From Terriglobia bacterium (lineage in GTDB: Bacteria; Acidobacteriota; Terriglobia; Terriglobales; Acidobacteriaceae), in NCBI GenBank assembly GCA_020073215.1, contig JAIQFO010000045.1, positions 1-39,222 of the forward strand: DNA of 39,222 nt. The letters are read 5' to 3'. Positions 23,890 through 31,067 of the stretch are shown piece by piece. Both the position numbers and the translations under genes were made by a program. The notes under the pieces are model-generated. The model was not told where the DNA came from. It did not search any database and saw only the letters and a list, made by a program, of their open reading frames with translations. How positions within the stretch are numbered: position 1 is the stretch's first letter; every line of letters begins with the position of its first letter.

Positions 23890-25155
23890 TCAGGCTCTGC
23901 GGAGGGTCAGCAGCGTAATCTCCGGCGGCACGCCAATTCGCACTGGGAAGCCGAGGGTCCCTAGGCCCCGGTTCACATACAGCGCCGCCTGCTGCATGCC
24001 AGCCGTCTGCGCACCGTTCCCGGACGCAATGCCCGCATTCCCGTTCATTTTCATTGGCAGGCGATAAAGTCCGGCGACAAAAGGTGTGATCAAGCGCGCC
24101 GGACTGAGGCTGTGATCCACAATCTCAAACTTTACCTGTCCGCCATGAGTGTGCCCCGCAAGGCTAAGTTCGATGCCAAGCTCGGCGGCGCGATGAAACG
24201 AATTCGGATTGTGCGAGAGCAAGAAGTTGGGCATGTCGCGCCGAACCAGGTGTTCGACTTCCGCGAGCATCGGCCCGGTGCGCTCTCCGCTCACCATGTG
24301 GTCGCGCTGGTAATCGACGCCGAGCAAATTAAAGCGGGCTCCGTTGTGCTCGACGACCGAGGACGAGGCGCGCAGCAGGCGCATTCCCTTTTCGCGGAAG
24401 AGCCGTTCGGTCTCGTCCTCCACTCCCGCATAAATTTCGTGATTGCCATTGCATCCCCAGACGCCCAGCGGAGCGCGTAGCCGGCTCAACTCGGTGATGC
24501 AGATGTCCAGCGGATCGCCCTCGCCGTTGACGAAGTCTCCCGTCACGAAAGAAATATCAGGCTGCAGATCGTTGGCCATGGCGACGGCGCGGGCAATTTC
24601 GCGGGGCGGCATGTAGTCGCCAATGTGGATGTCGCTAAGCTGAGCGATGCGCAGCCCATCCAGCTCCGGCGGAAGATTGGCGACGGGCACATCGACGCGC
24701 TCAACGGTGTAGCGCAAGCGCCCGGCGGCAAATCCATAGGTAGCGGCAAGAAATGGAAAGCCTCCGGCGAGAACGGCGGCGTATTGAAAAAACGTGCGGC
24801 GCGAGGGACTGAACCCACCCGCAACTGTTCCGGGACGAAGCTGGGCCGCGACATTCGTTAGCCACTCAATCGCTCCCACCGATTCAACCGCCAGGAATCC
24901 AAAAAATGATGCGCCCAGCCACAAACGGACAACTGTGGAGAGCGTCTTGCCGAAGTTCAACCCGCCAAAACTGAGGCGCGAGATCCGGTGCCCGAGCAGC
25001 GGATCAAGGAGGGTAGTCAGCAGCACAGCCGCAAGCGCCATCAGTACGGCATGAAGTCCGAAGCGCCAGTTGGCATTCGAGAACGAACCAATCCACGTCC
25101 ACGCCCGCATAAACCAGAATCGCTGGACGGCGTAGACCGCCAAAAGGAACAGCAC
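23890..25155 (-). CDS. Membrane-anchored metallophosphoesterase (YkuE/YaeI-like)
   Basis: A 421-aa calcineurin-like phosphoesterase. The N-terminal 150 residues hold four or so hydrophobic segments (LAVYAVQRFWF, LHAVLMALAAVLLTTLLD, RLWLGASFFGFLAV, TFFQYAAVLAGGFPFLAATY). The catalytic domain has the dinuclear metal motifs QLSDIHIGDY, VTGDFVNGEGD, GCNGNHEIY and LAGHTHGGQV, all intact. Relatives act on UDP-diacylglucosamine-like lipids or unknown substrates at the membrane. The start is uncertain: GTG at 25155 is used here. In-frame codons upstream continue a hydrophobic stretch (LILSRILFLV), and a CTG at 25182 with GGAG seven bases before it could extend the first membrane helix. Confidence 0.88.
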   Translation of the reverse strand: MLFLLAVYAVQRFWFMRAWTWIGSFSNANWRFGLHAVLMALAAVLLTTLLDPLLGHRISRLSFGGLNFGKTLSTVVRLWLGASFFGFLAVESVGAIEWLTNVAAQLRPGTVAGGFSPSRRTFFQYAAVLAGGFPFLAATYGFAAGRLRYTVERVDVPVANLPPELDGLRIAQLSDIHIGDYMPPREIARAVAMANDLQPDISFVTGDFVNGEGDPLDICITELSRLRAPLGVWGCNGNHEIYAGVEDETERLFREKGMRLLRASSSVVEHNGARFNLLGVDYQRDHMVSGERTGPMLAEVEHLVRRDMPNFLLSHNPNSFHRAAELGIELSLAGHTHGGQVKFEIVDHSLSPARLITPFVAGLYRLPMKMNGNAGIASGNGAQTAGMQQAALYVNRGLGTLGFPVRIGVPPEITLLTLRRA

Positions 25156-25258
25156 TAGGAAAAGAATTCGGCTAAGTATCAGGGCAATACTCCAAGTAAG
25201 AACGTCTGGGAGTTAGATGCGTTCGCGCGCAGGAAGGCTCGGGAAAGATGCCTGGCCT

Positions 25259-25684
25259 CTACTGTCTCTTCGCTTTCCGAATCCGTCCGCGACCTTTCGC
25301 CGCGCGACCCACGCTTGACGGAGGCTTGCGCATCCCTTCCAGCAATTCCTTCAGCACCGTCGCGTTGTTATGCTCCTGGTTGCGCGAGGCATACAAGAGA
25401 GTGACCTGCTCCTTGCCTTCCGCAAGACGATGCAGTTTCTCAACCGCCGCTGCGCCCTCTTCGCTCGCCAGTTCTTTGAGATAGCGCTTCCGGAACAAGT
25501 GCCACGCCTCGGGATTCGCATGGAACCACTGCCGCAGTTCGTTCGAGGGCGCCAGTTCGCGCAGCCAGAACTTGGCCGCCGCGTCTTGTTTTGTCAGGCC
25601 GCGCGGCCACAAACGGTCCACCAGCACGCGTATTCCGTCCGACGGAGAAGCAGCCTCATAAACGCGTTTGACGACCAGGTTCAT
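25259..25684 (-). CDS. DUF488 family protein
   Basis: A 141-aa protein matching the DUF488 family. VKRVYEAASPSDGIRVLVDR opens it, then LWPRGLTKQDAA, WLRELAPSNELRQWFHANPE, WHLFRKRYLKEL and TLLYASRNQEHNNATVLKEL. Length is normal except for a basic tail (GRAAKGRGRIRKAKRQ). The family is widespread and uncharacterised; conserved Arg/Asp residues suggest a phosphate-handling role, which is only inference. The start at 25684 has no ribosome site, but GATAAT ends nine bases before it. It is divergent from the cytochrome c gene, 62 bases away. Confidence 0.85.
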   Translation of the reverse strand: MNLVVKRVYEAASPSDGIRVLVDRLWPRGLTKQDAAAKFWLRELAPSNELRQWFHANPEAWHLFRKRYLKELASEEGAAAVEKLHRLAEGKEQVTLLYASRNQEHNNATVLKELLEGMRKPPSSVGRAAKGRGRIRKAKRQ

Positions 25685-25693
25685 GCTTTCCGT

Positions 25694-25699
25694 ATTATC
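25694..25699 (-). promoter_or_regulatory. Candidate -10 (GATAAT) of the DUF488 gene
   Basis: On the minus strand GATAAT is followed by nine bases and the ATG at 25684, so the transcript would have a leader of about two bases. I see no good -35. Confidence 0.4.
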
Positions 25700-25746
25700 C
25701 TACCTCTGAGCCCGGTCTTGCAGGCAATGCCGCAACCGTTATTATT

Positions 25747-26124
25747 ATGAGCTTTTGCAACTGGATTTCTCCGTGTCTCCGTGCCTCCGTGGTGGTCCTA
25801 GTGTTTCTCGCGCTTACCGGATGCGATGCCGAGCGGCGCAAGTCCGACACCGAACTCGGCCTCAACCCGCAACAAGCCGAAGGCAGAAAACTCTACGATA
25901 ACTATTGCGACCGCTGCCATGAGCCATACTCGTCGCGCGGCAAGAAGGGTCCCAGCCTGAAAGGCGTCTTTAAGAAGCAGTATCTGGCGGTAAGCGGACT
26001 GCCCGCCAACGACGAGCGCATGACCGACATCGTCAAGAATGGCCGAGCCAAGATGGAAGGCTTCCGCCAGGTCATGACCGACCAGCAGGTCCAAGACTTG
26101 CTGGCGTATTTGCACACCTTGTAA
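25747..26124 (+). CDS. Lipoprotein c-type cytochrome, monoheme
   Basis: A 125-aa class I cytochrome c. The signal region ends in the lipobox ALTGC (Cys26), so the protein should be a periplasm-facing lipoprotein. The heme motif is CDRCH at 54-58. A likely distal Met lies in GRAKMEGFRQVMTDQQVQDL, near the end, and LLAYLHTL is the usual terminal helix. It probably shuttles electrons in respiration; no oxidase or dehydrogenase neighbour specifies a partner. Oddly, residues 8-16 of the signal peptide (SPCLRASVV) are encoded by a CTCCGTG-type repeat that I recall as a recurrent intergenic string. The ATG at 25747 has no ribosome site. Confidence 0.85.
   Translation: MSFCNWISPCLRASVVVLVFLALTGCDAERRKSDTELGLNPQQAEGRKLYDNYCDRCHEPYSSRGKKGPSLKGVFKKQYLAVSGLPANDERMTDIVKNGRAKMEGFRQVMTDQQVQDLLAYLHTL
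25768..25795 (+). repeat. TCTCCGTGTCTCCGTGCCTC-type repeat coding for part of a signal peptide
   Basis: TCTCCGTGTCTCCGTGCCTC followed by CGTGGTGG is a run of CTCCGTG units. A related form in the other orientation (CACAGGGTACGCAGGGGTGC then ACGGAGG) lies at 28292-28318. Confidence 0.6.
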
Positions 26125-26127
26125 GTG

Positions 26128-26211
26128 CTCAGTTGTCAGTTCTCAGTCTTCAGTAAAACCGCAAATTTGGAGGGTTTCTACCGAGAACTGACAACTGAGA
26201 ACTGAGAACTG
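26128..26211. repeat. Inverted pair of CAGTT(C/G)TCAG arrays between cytochrome c and selA
   Basis: The left arm is CTCAGTTGTCAGTTCTCAGT. The right arm, GAGAACTGACAACTGAGAAC, is its reverse-complement type. The 30-base spacer contains AAACC and GGGTTT, which can also pair. Transcribed RNA would form a long imperfect hairpin that could act as a terminator or processing site. Confidence 0.65.
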
Positions 26212-26220
26212 GTCTTATGG

Positions 26221-26226
26221 CATAAT
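26221..26226 (+). promoter_or_regulatory. Candidate -10 (CATAAT) just before the selA GTG
   Basis: CATAAT is followed by seven bases and the GTG at 26234. No Shine-Dalgarno is present. The region upstream is the repeat array, so any -35 function would have to lie in repeat DNA. Confidence 0.35.
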
Positions 26227-26233
26227 CGGCCTC

Positions 26234-27718
26234 GTGTCCACCGCCAATAAATCCGGGCTGTTTCAGAAACTGCCTTCGACGGACGAACTTCTCCGCCAAC
26301 CCGACATGCAGGCATTGATCGACCGGGAGGGTCATTCCGCCGTCGCCGAAAGTATCCGCGCCGTGCTCGCGCGTCTTCGGCAGCAAATCGGCCAGGAAGT
26401 CGCCGAAAGCCAGCTTGACGAGAAATCCTTGGACCTCGCACTCGGGGGCTTGTCCGCAGCGGTGGAACGTCAACTCCGCCAGTCGTTGGGCTACTCGTTG
26501 CAGTCGCTCGTCAACGCCACCGGCGTGATCCTGCACACCAATCTCGGACGCGCGCCGCTGGCGGCCAGTGCGCTCGATCACCTTCGCGCCACGGCAAGCG
26601 CCTATTCCAATCTCGAATTCGACCTGCCAAAAGGCGAGCGCGGAAAACGCGACGTCCATGTCGACCGCCTTTTCCAAAAGCTTCTCTCCGAAGATCACCT
26701 AGGGACGGCCGCCGCCGGCCGTCCAGCCGAGCAGAGCTCGGCAGCGATTTCGCCAGTCATCTCAACCATAGTCGTCAACAACAACGCCGCTGCGGTTCTG
26801 CTCGCCTTGAACTCGCTGGCCGAGGGCGGCGAAGTCATCGTGTCGCGGGGAGAGCTGGTCGAAATCGGCGGCTCGTTCCGCATTCCCGACGTGATGTCGA
26901 AGTCGAATGCGACGCTGCGTGAAGTGGGAACCACCAACCGCACACGCGTCGCCGATTACGAACGCGCCATCACCGATCGCACGCGACTTTTGCTCCGCGT
27001 GCATCGTTCCAACTTCGAAATCACCGGCTTCACCGAGCAGCCGGGGCTCGACGAACTGGTCGCCCTCGCGCGCCGACGCAATCTCCCGCTCATGGAAGAT
27101 CTGGGCAGTGGCGCGCTGTTCGACCTGCGCTCGGTCGGGATCACAGGTGAGCCGGGCGTCGTCGACAGCCTGCGTGCCGGCGTCGACATCGTCACCTACA
27201 GTGGCGACAAGCTGCTGGGAGGTCCGCAAGCTGGGCTGATCAGCGGCCGCGCCGACCTGGTCGCGCGCATGCGCTCGAACTCGCTGTTCCGCGCCCTGCG
27301 CGTCGATAAGCTCACCTACGCTGCGCTCGAGGCCACGCTGCTTGCCTACGTTAAACACGACCACGACGCCGTGCCCGTGCTGCGCATGATGCGCCTGTCG
27401 AAAGACGAGATTGCGCACCGCGCGGGAAAAATCGTTTCCAAGGTTGAATCTGTTCAGGCAAAATCCGGGCGCCTCAAGCTGGAACTCGTCGACGGCGAAT
27501 CCGTAGTTGGCGGGGGCGCCGCGCCATCGGCGGTCTTACCCACGCGCCTGATCGCGCTGACCCATGCCGGTCTCAGCGCCGACGAACTCAGCGCCCGTCT
27601 CCGCGCCAACGCTCCACCCATCATCGCGCGCGTCGAAGAAGGGCGAGTGCTGATCGACCTGCGCACGGTGCTTCCCGATCAGGATGCAGTTCTGGCAGAG
27701 ATGCTGAGTTCCCTATAG
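26234..27718 (+). CDS. selA: L-seryl-tRNA(Sec) selenium transferase
   Basis: A 494-aa PLP enzyme that converts Ser-tRNA(Sec) to Sec-tRNA(Sec) using selenophosphate. The family text is clear: LVNATGVILHTNLGRAPLA, YSNLEFDLPKGERGKRDVHV, IVVNNNAAAVLLALNSLAEG, VIVSRGELVEIGGSFRIPDV, EVGTTNRTRVADY and the PLP lysine in TYSGDKLLGGPQAG (Lys326). Its presence implies selenocysteine use, although selB, selC and selD are not in the window. Residues about 157-170 (TAAAGRPAEQSS area) are an insertion encoded by a dispersed palindromic repeat, in a spot where homologues are tightly spaced (LTGAEDALVVNNN). The start is GTG at 26234; the upstream ATG frame closes at once. Confidence 0.93.
   Translation: MSTANKSGLFQKLPSTDELLRQPDMQALIDREGHSAVAESIRAVLARLRQQIGQEVAESQLDEKSLDLALGGLSAAVERQLRQSLGYSLQSLVNATGVILHTNLGRAPLAASALDHLRATASAYSNLEFDLPKGERGKRDVHVDRLFQKLLSEDHLGTAAAGRPAEQSSAAISPVISTIVVNNNAAAVLLALNSLAEGGEVIVSRGELVEIGGSFRIPDVMSKSNATLREVGTTNRTRVADYERAITDRTRLLLRVHRSNFEITGFTEQPGLDELVALARRRNLPLMEDLGSGALFDLRSVGITGEPGVVDSLRAGVDIVTYSGDKLLGGPQAGLISGRADLVARMRSNSLFRALRVDKLTYAALEATLLAYVKHDHDAVPVLRMMRLSKDEIAHRAGKIVSKVESVQAKSGRLKLELVDGESVVGGGAAPSAVLPTRLIALTHAGLSADELSARLRANAPPIIARVEEGRVLIDLRTVLPDQDAVLAEMLSSL
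26702..26742 (-). repeat. GC-rich palindromic element translated within selA
   Basis: On the minus strand it reads GCCGAGCTCTGCTCGGCTGG then ACGGCCGGCGGCGGCCGTCC C. The first part matches the mutY copy's GCCGAGCTGCGCTCGGCTTG with few changes. The second hairpin (GGACGGCCG/CGGCCGTCC) is in the same position but has a different sequence. It stays in frame in selA. Confidence 0.8.
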
Positions 27719-27749
27719 TGGACCCAGAGCTCTGTGACCACGGGCAGCC

Positions 27750-27801
27750 GCCGAGCTGTGCTCGGCTTGGACGGACGGGGGCGCTCGTCCCCATACGAGC
27801 A
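27750..27801 (+). repeat. GC-rich palindromic element between selA and acpS
   Basis: The element begins GCCGAGCTGTGCTCGGCTTG and ends CCCATACGAGCA. It matches 4746-4797 at 47 of 52 positions without gaps; all five differences are transitions. It lies 31 bases after the selA stop. Confidence 0.85.
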
Positions 27802-27820
27802 TGGCCTGAGCAAAATCGAA

Positions 27821-27850
27821 ATTGCCAATTACAAATTACCAATTAACAAT
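27821..27850. repeat. ATT(G/A)CCAATTA-type AT-rich tandem before acpS
   Basis: ATTGCCAATTACAAATTACC then AATTAACAAT is a run of AATTACC/AATTRCC units, ending six bases before the acpS ATG. It takes the place of a ribosome-binding site and is clearly AT-richer than the flanking DNA. Confidence 0.6.
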
Positions 27851-27856
27851 ATCTCC

Positions 27857-28234
27857 ATGATTCTCGGCACCGGAGTGGACATCGCCGAAGTTCCACGCAT
27901 CCGCGAAAGCATCGAGCGCTTCGGCGACCGCTTTCTTCGACGCATCTTTACCGAGGGCGAAATCCGTTATTGCGAGCAAAAAGCCACCCGCTTTGAAAGC
28001 TACGCGGCGCGCTTCGCTGCGAAGGAAGCCGGGATGAAGGCGCTGAGCACGGGATGGAGCCGCGGTGTCCGCTGGCGCGATATCGAAGTCGTCCGCCCGA
28101 AGGGGCAGCGTCCCACCATTCAATTTCATGGGGAGGCGGCGGTCATTGCGGCGAAACTGGGCACGAAGAACATCGCACTCTCGCTTACCCATACTTCCGA
28201 GCAAGCCCTTGCCCACGTCATTCTAGAGAATTAG
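27857..28234 (+). CDS. acpS: Holo-[acyl-carrier-protein] synthase
   Basis: A 125-aa phosphopantetheinyl transferase that loads the 4'-phosphopantetheine arm onto acyl carrier protein for fatty acid synthesis. It opens MILGTGVDIAEVPRIRESIE, carrying the Mg-binding Asp of the GxGxD motif. RFLRRIFTEGEIRYC and ARFAAKEAGMKALSTGW follow, the latter with the catalytic KEA motif. SLTHTSEQALAHVILEN closes the protein. Length is standard. A longer frame from 27734 would translate the upstream palindromic element, but the ATG at 27857 coincides with the family's N-terminus. There is no Shine-Dalgarno; an AT-rich repeat lies directly upstream. Confidence 0.94.
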   Translation: MILGTGVDIAEVPRIRESIERFGDRFLRRIFTEGEIRYCEQKATRFESYAARFAAKEAGMKALSTGWSRGVRWRDIEVVRPKGQRPTIQFHGEAAVIAAKLGTKNIALSLTHTSEQALAHVILEN

Positions 28235-28253
28235 CTTTCGGCCTTCAGCCATT

Positions 28254-28346
28254 AAGGAAGCTCTGATTAAGTGTCGGCAGAAGGCGCAAACCACAGGGTA
28301 CGCAGGGGTGCACGGAGGCCCCCCGGGACTTAATCAGAACTTCCTT
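28254..28346. repeat. 93-bp inverted-repeat element (MITE-like or RNA hairpin)
   Basis: The left arm AAGGAAGCTCTGATTAAGT (28254-28272) and the right arm ACTTAATCAGAACTTCCTT (28328-28346) pair at 18 of 19 positions. The 55-base centre contains a CACAGGG..CACGGAGG repeat string. It follows acpS by 19 bases. It could be a small non-autonomous mobile element or a terminator-like hairpin; I see no target duplication. Confidence 0.7.
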
Positions 28347-28506
28347 TAGCTCTCAGTTGCTGCCAGGCCCTAACCTCTTGATTCGGAATTACTTTCAGTC
28401 CCCACGCAACATGCGCAAAGGTTCAGGGTTTATATGGGCGGAAGGTAATGAGGCTGGGCCCTTACGTTTAGGCCAAAATAGCTAGGTTGAAAGAAAGGCG
28501 ATGATA

Positions 28507-29700
28507 ATGAAGCGCTCCATTCGATGGATGGTATTCGGACTTTTGATGTTGTCGGTTTCGGTGCTGTCGCTTTCGACGGCATCGTCGGCGCAGATTGCGG
28601 TGGGAGTCTCGGTGCGGGTCGGCCCGCCTGCCCTGCCGGTTTACGCGCAGCCCATTTGTCCCGGTCCGGGCTATTTATGGACGCCGGGTTATTGGGCGTG
28701 GAGTGATGACGACGGCTACTACTGGGTCCCCGGCACATGGGTGATTGCGCCGGTGGGCATGCTGTGGACCCCGGGCTACTGGGGCTTTGCCGGCGGCTTC
28801 TACGCCTGGCACGCTGGCTATTGGGGGCCGCATGTTGGCTTCTACGGCGGGATCAATTACGGCTTCGGCTACGGCGGCTTCGGCTACGGCGGCGGAGAGT
28901 GGCGGGGCGACCGCTTTTTCTACAACCGCTCGGTGACCAACGTCAACGTAACCAATGTGACGAACGTCTACAACCGGACCGTCATCGTGAATAACAGGCG
29001 GAACGTGAGCTTCAACGGTCCGGGCGGCATTAACGCGCGTCCGACTCGGCGCGAGGAAGAGTTTGCGCGCGAGCCGCATCGGGCGGCGCTGGGAGAACAA
29101 TCGCAACACGAACGGGCCGCCAGCCGGGACCGGCAGCTGTTCGCGTCCGAAAATCATGGGCGTCCGGCAATCGCGGCTACGGGCCGGGCGGGCGAGTTCA
29201 ACGGACGTAATGTGCAGAGAGCCAGAGCGGCTGGAGAGCCGTATCGCGCGCCCAAGATTTCTCCGCGGGAAGCGCGCGTGCAGTCTGCGGGCGATCGCGG
29301 GGGCAATCGCGGATCCGGGCAGTCGCCCAGAAACCAGCCAGCCAGAAATAGCGGGAACTTCAACGATCGCCCCGGGACGCGTCCGGAGAACCGGGCAACG
29401 AGAAACAATGAAGGGGGGACCCGGGGACAGATGTCATCCCGCGACAACCTAAGGCCAAGGCAGGACGTGCCAGCGCAGAGGCAGGAGAGGACGACTCAAC
29501 CGCAAAGGGAGGTTCACCAACAGAGGGCGGTTCAGCAGGAGAGGACGGCTCAACCGCAAAGGGAAATTCAGCAGCAGAGGGCGGTTCAGCAGCAGAGGGC
29601 GGTTCAACCGCGGGCGACCGCTGAACCGAGGAGAGCGGAAAAACCGAATCGGCCCCAGGCGAAACCCGAGCAGAACCGCAATGACCGTCCGCATCGCTAA
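28507..29700 (+). CDS. YXWGXW-type repeat protein with Gln/Arg-rich tail
   Basis: A 397-aa secreted protein. The signal peptide is MKRSIRWMVFGLLMLSVSVL..SSAQ. Residues about 45-110 contain repeated aromatic units typical of YXWGXW proteins: GYLWTPGYWAW, GYYWVPGTWVI, MLWTPGYWGF and AWHAGYWGP. A Gly/Tyr-rich run and NVTNVTNVYNRT follow. The C-terminal half is highly charged and disordered, with tandem copies of QQRAVQQ and RTTQPQRE-like units (about residues 325-375; DNA 29480-29620). It is probably an envelope protein of unknown role. The ATG at 28507 is preferred over 28501 because AAGG lies at a better distance. Confidence 0.85.
   Translation: MKRSIRWMVFGLLMLSVSVLSLSTASSAQIAVGVSVRVGPPALPVYAQPICPGPGYLWTPGYWAWSDDDGYYWVPGTWVIAPVGMLWTPGYWGFAGGFYAWHAGYWGPHVGFYGGINYGFGYGGFGYGGGEWRGDRFFYNRSVTNVNVTNVTNVYNRTVIVNNRRNVSFNGPGGINARPTRREEEFAREPHRAALGEQSQHERAASRDRQLFASENHGRPAIAATGRAGEFNGRNVQRARAAGEPYRAPKISPREARVQSAGDRGGNRGSGQSPRNQPARNSGNFNDRPGTRPENRATRNNEGGTRGQMSSRDNLRPRQDVPAQRQERTTQPQREVHQQRAVQQERTAQPQREIQQQRAVQQQRAVQPRATAEPRRAEKPNRPQAKPEQNRNDRPHR
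29480..29620 (+). repeat. Tandem coding repeat in the YXWGXW protein gene
   Basis: Units such as CAGCAGAGGGCGGTTCAGCA and CTCAACCGCAAAGGGA recur several times, giving Gln/Arg-rich peptide repeats. Near-identical DNA copies suggest recent slippage or unequal crossover. Confidence 0.7.
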
Positions 29701-29751
29701 ACCGGCGCTGTAAATCAGGCGGCGTCGATCATGATAACCGCGCAATGAAAG

Positions 29752-29787
29752 CTCCCACTCCTCGCACTCAACGCGAGGCAGTGGGAG
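29752..29787 (+). terminator. Strong hairpin after the YXWGXW gene
   Basis: CTCCCACT-CCTCGC and GCGAGG-C-AGTGGGAG form a 14-bp stem with a single bulged C and a 7-base loop, 51 bases after the stop codon. TCTTCGTT follows, a weak T-rich tail. It separates this gene from the MCE gene. Confidence 0.6.
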
Positions 29788-29858
29788 TCTTCGTTGGCGC
29801 AGGCTCCACGTTTTTCCCCGCCCCAAGAAACACTCGAATGCTGAAATTCCGCTCTGTT

Positions 29859-29867
29859 TGCTATGAT
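29859..29867 (+). promoter_or_regulatory. Candidate extended -10 (TGCTATGAT) of the MCE gene
   Basis: TGC-TATGAT matches the extended -10 form (TGn before the hexamer), 23 bases before the TTG start. The leader would be about 17 bases with no Shine-Dalgarno. Confidence 0.4.
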
Positions 29868-29890
29868 GCTCCTGTCGTTTACTGACCAAC

Positions 29891-30964
29891 TTGCCTAGCC
29901 AGAAGCAGCTGAAGTGGTCGCAACTGCGCGTGGGACTCACCGTCCTGTTCGCCAGCGTCACCCTCGCCGTCCTGATCTTCGTGATGAGCGGTACCGGCGG
30001 ATGGTTTACCCGCAAGATCACGCTGCGATCGTATCTCGATAACGCGGGAGGTCTGCGCCAAGGCGCGCCCGTGCGTTTGGCCGGCGTGGATATCGGTAAC
30101 GTGACGGGCATCCGGATCGTCGGCGGCAAACCGTTGACGCCGGTCGAAGTCACGATGAAGGTCAACACCAAGTACTCCTTCAATCTGCGCAAAGACTCCA
30201 TCACGTTGCTGAGTACGGCCGGGGTGCTGGGCGAAACCTACGTAGACGTGGACAGTTCGGCGGCCAAGGGCCCGGAAGCCGTCGACGGAGACACGCTGGC
30301 GGCGCGCAACCAACCCGATATCCAGGACGTGGTGCGCGCCAGTCAGGGCACGCTGCAGAACATGGACGCGCTGCTCAAACGACTGGATCACATTGTCGCG
30401 TTTATCGAGAGCGGCCAGGGTTCGATCGGCAAGGTCATCTATGATCCATCTTTGTATGACCGGCTCAACGCGACCGTGACCGAATTCAAGGGACTGGTGG
30501 ACGATATCCAGAACGGGAAGGGCTCGCTCGGCCCGTTGCTCACCAGCGACGAAGCCTATAAGAAGGCGATCGCCGCCATCGACAAGCTGAACGTGATCAT
30601 CGACGACATGCAGCAGGGTAAAGGTACAGCCGGCAAGCTGCTCAAGGATCCTGCGCTGTATGATAACGCGAACCAGACGATCGCCAACGTTCGCCAGTTG
30701 ACCGGAGACATCAATGCGGGCAAGGGTGCGCTTGGCAAGATGACGCACGATGAAGAATTCGCAGCCCGCCTGCAGACCACCATGAACAACCTGGCGTCAC
30801 TCACTGAGCGCATGGAAAAGGGCGAGGGTACGGCGGGAATGCTGTTCAAGGATCCTACGCTTTACAACAACAGCAACCAGATGCTGCTGGAGTCCCGGGA
30901 ACTGGTGAAAGCGATCCGCGAGAACCCCAAGAGATATCTGACGATCCACATGAAGATCTTCTGA
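29891..30964 (+). CDS. MCE/MlaD-family protein with five C-terminal repeats
   Basis: A 357-aa protein with one N-terminal membrane anchor (LRVGLTVLFASVTLAVLIFV) and a periplasmic MCE domain (about 37-140: YLDNAGGLRQGAPVRLAGVD, STAGVLGETYVDV). MCE proteins bind phospholipid and shuttle it across the envelope with an ABC transporter. The C-terminal half has five related units of about 45 residues: GQGSIGKVIYDPSLYD, GKGSLGPLLTSDEAYK, GKGTAGKLLKDPALYD, GKGALGKMTHDEEFAA and GEGTAGMLFKDPTLYN, probably helical. No MlaE/MlaF genes flank it. The start is a TTG at 29891, the best in-frame choice after an upstream stop at 29864; CTG at 29882 is the alternative. Confidence 0.88.
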   Translation: MPSQKQLKWSQLRVGLTVLFASVTLAVLIFVMSGTGGWFTRKITLRSYLDNAGGLRQGAPVRLAGVDIGNVTGIRIVGGKPLTPVEVTMKVNTKYSFNLRKDSITLLSTAGVLGETYVDVDSSAAKGPEAVDGDTLAARNQPDIQDVVRASQGTLQNMDALLKRLDHIVAFIESGQGSIGKVIYDPSLYDRLNATVTEFKGLVDDIQNGKGSLGPLLTSDEAYKKAIAAIDKLNVIIDDMQQGKGTAGKLLKDPALYDNANQTIANVRQLTGDINAGKGALGKMTHDEEFAARLQTTMNNLASLTERMEKGEGTAGMLFKDPTLYNNSNQMLLESRELVKAIRENPKRYLTIHMKIF

Positions 30965-31067
30965 TCCGATTTTCGGTTGACCGTTTTCATCGCCTTTCGT
31001 CCAACACAGTGGTTGATTGTGTTCTGTTCGGTCGCTGGCCAGTTCCACATCTCGATTCGAGGACCCC

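Noticed and set aside
27734..27856. Longer acpS start that would translate the palindromic element
   Set aside because: The ATG at 27857 begins exactly at the AcpS family N-terminus; the extra 41 residues are repeat-derived.
29480..29620. Repeats in the YXWGXW gene as CRISPR or mobile element
   Set aside because: They are in-frame coding repeats giving a Gln/Arg-rich tail; spacing follows codons.
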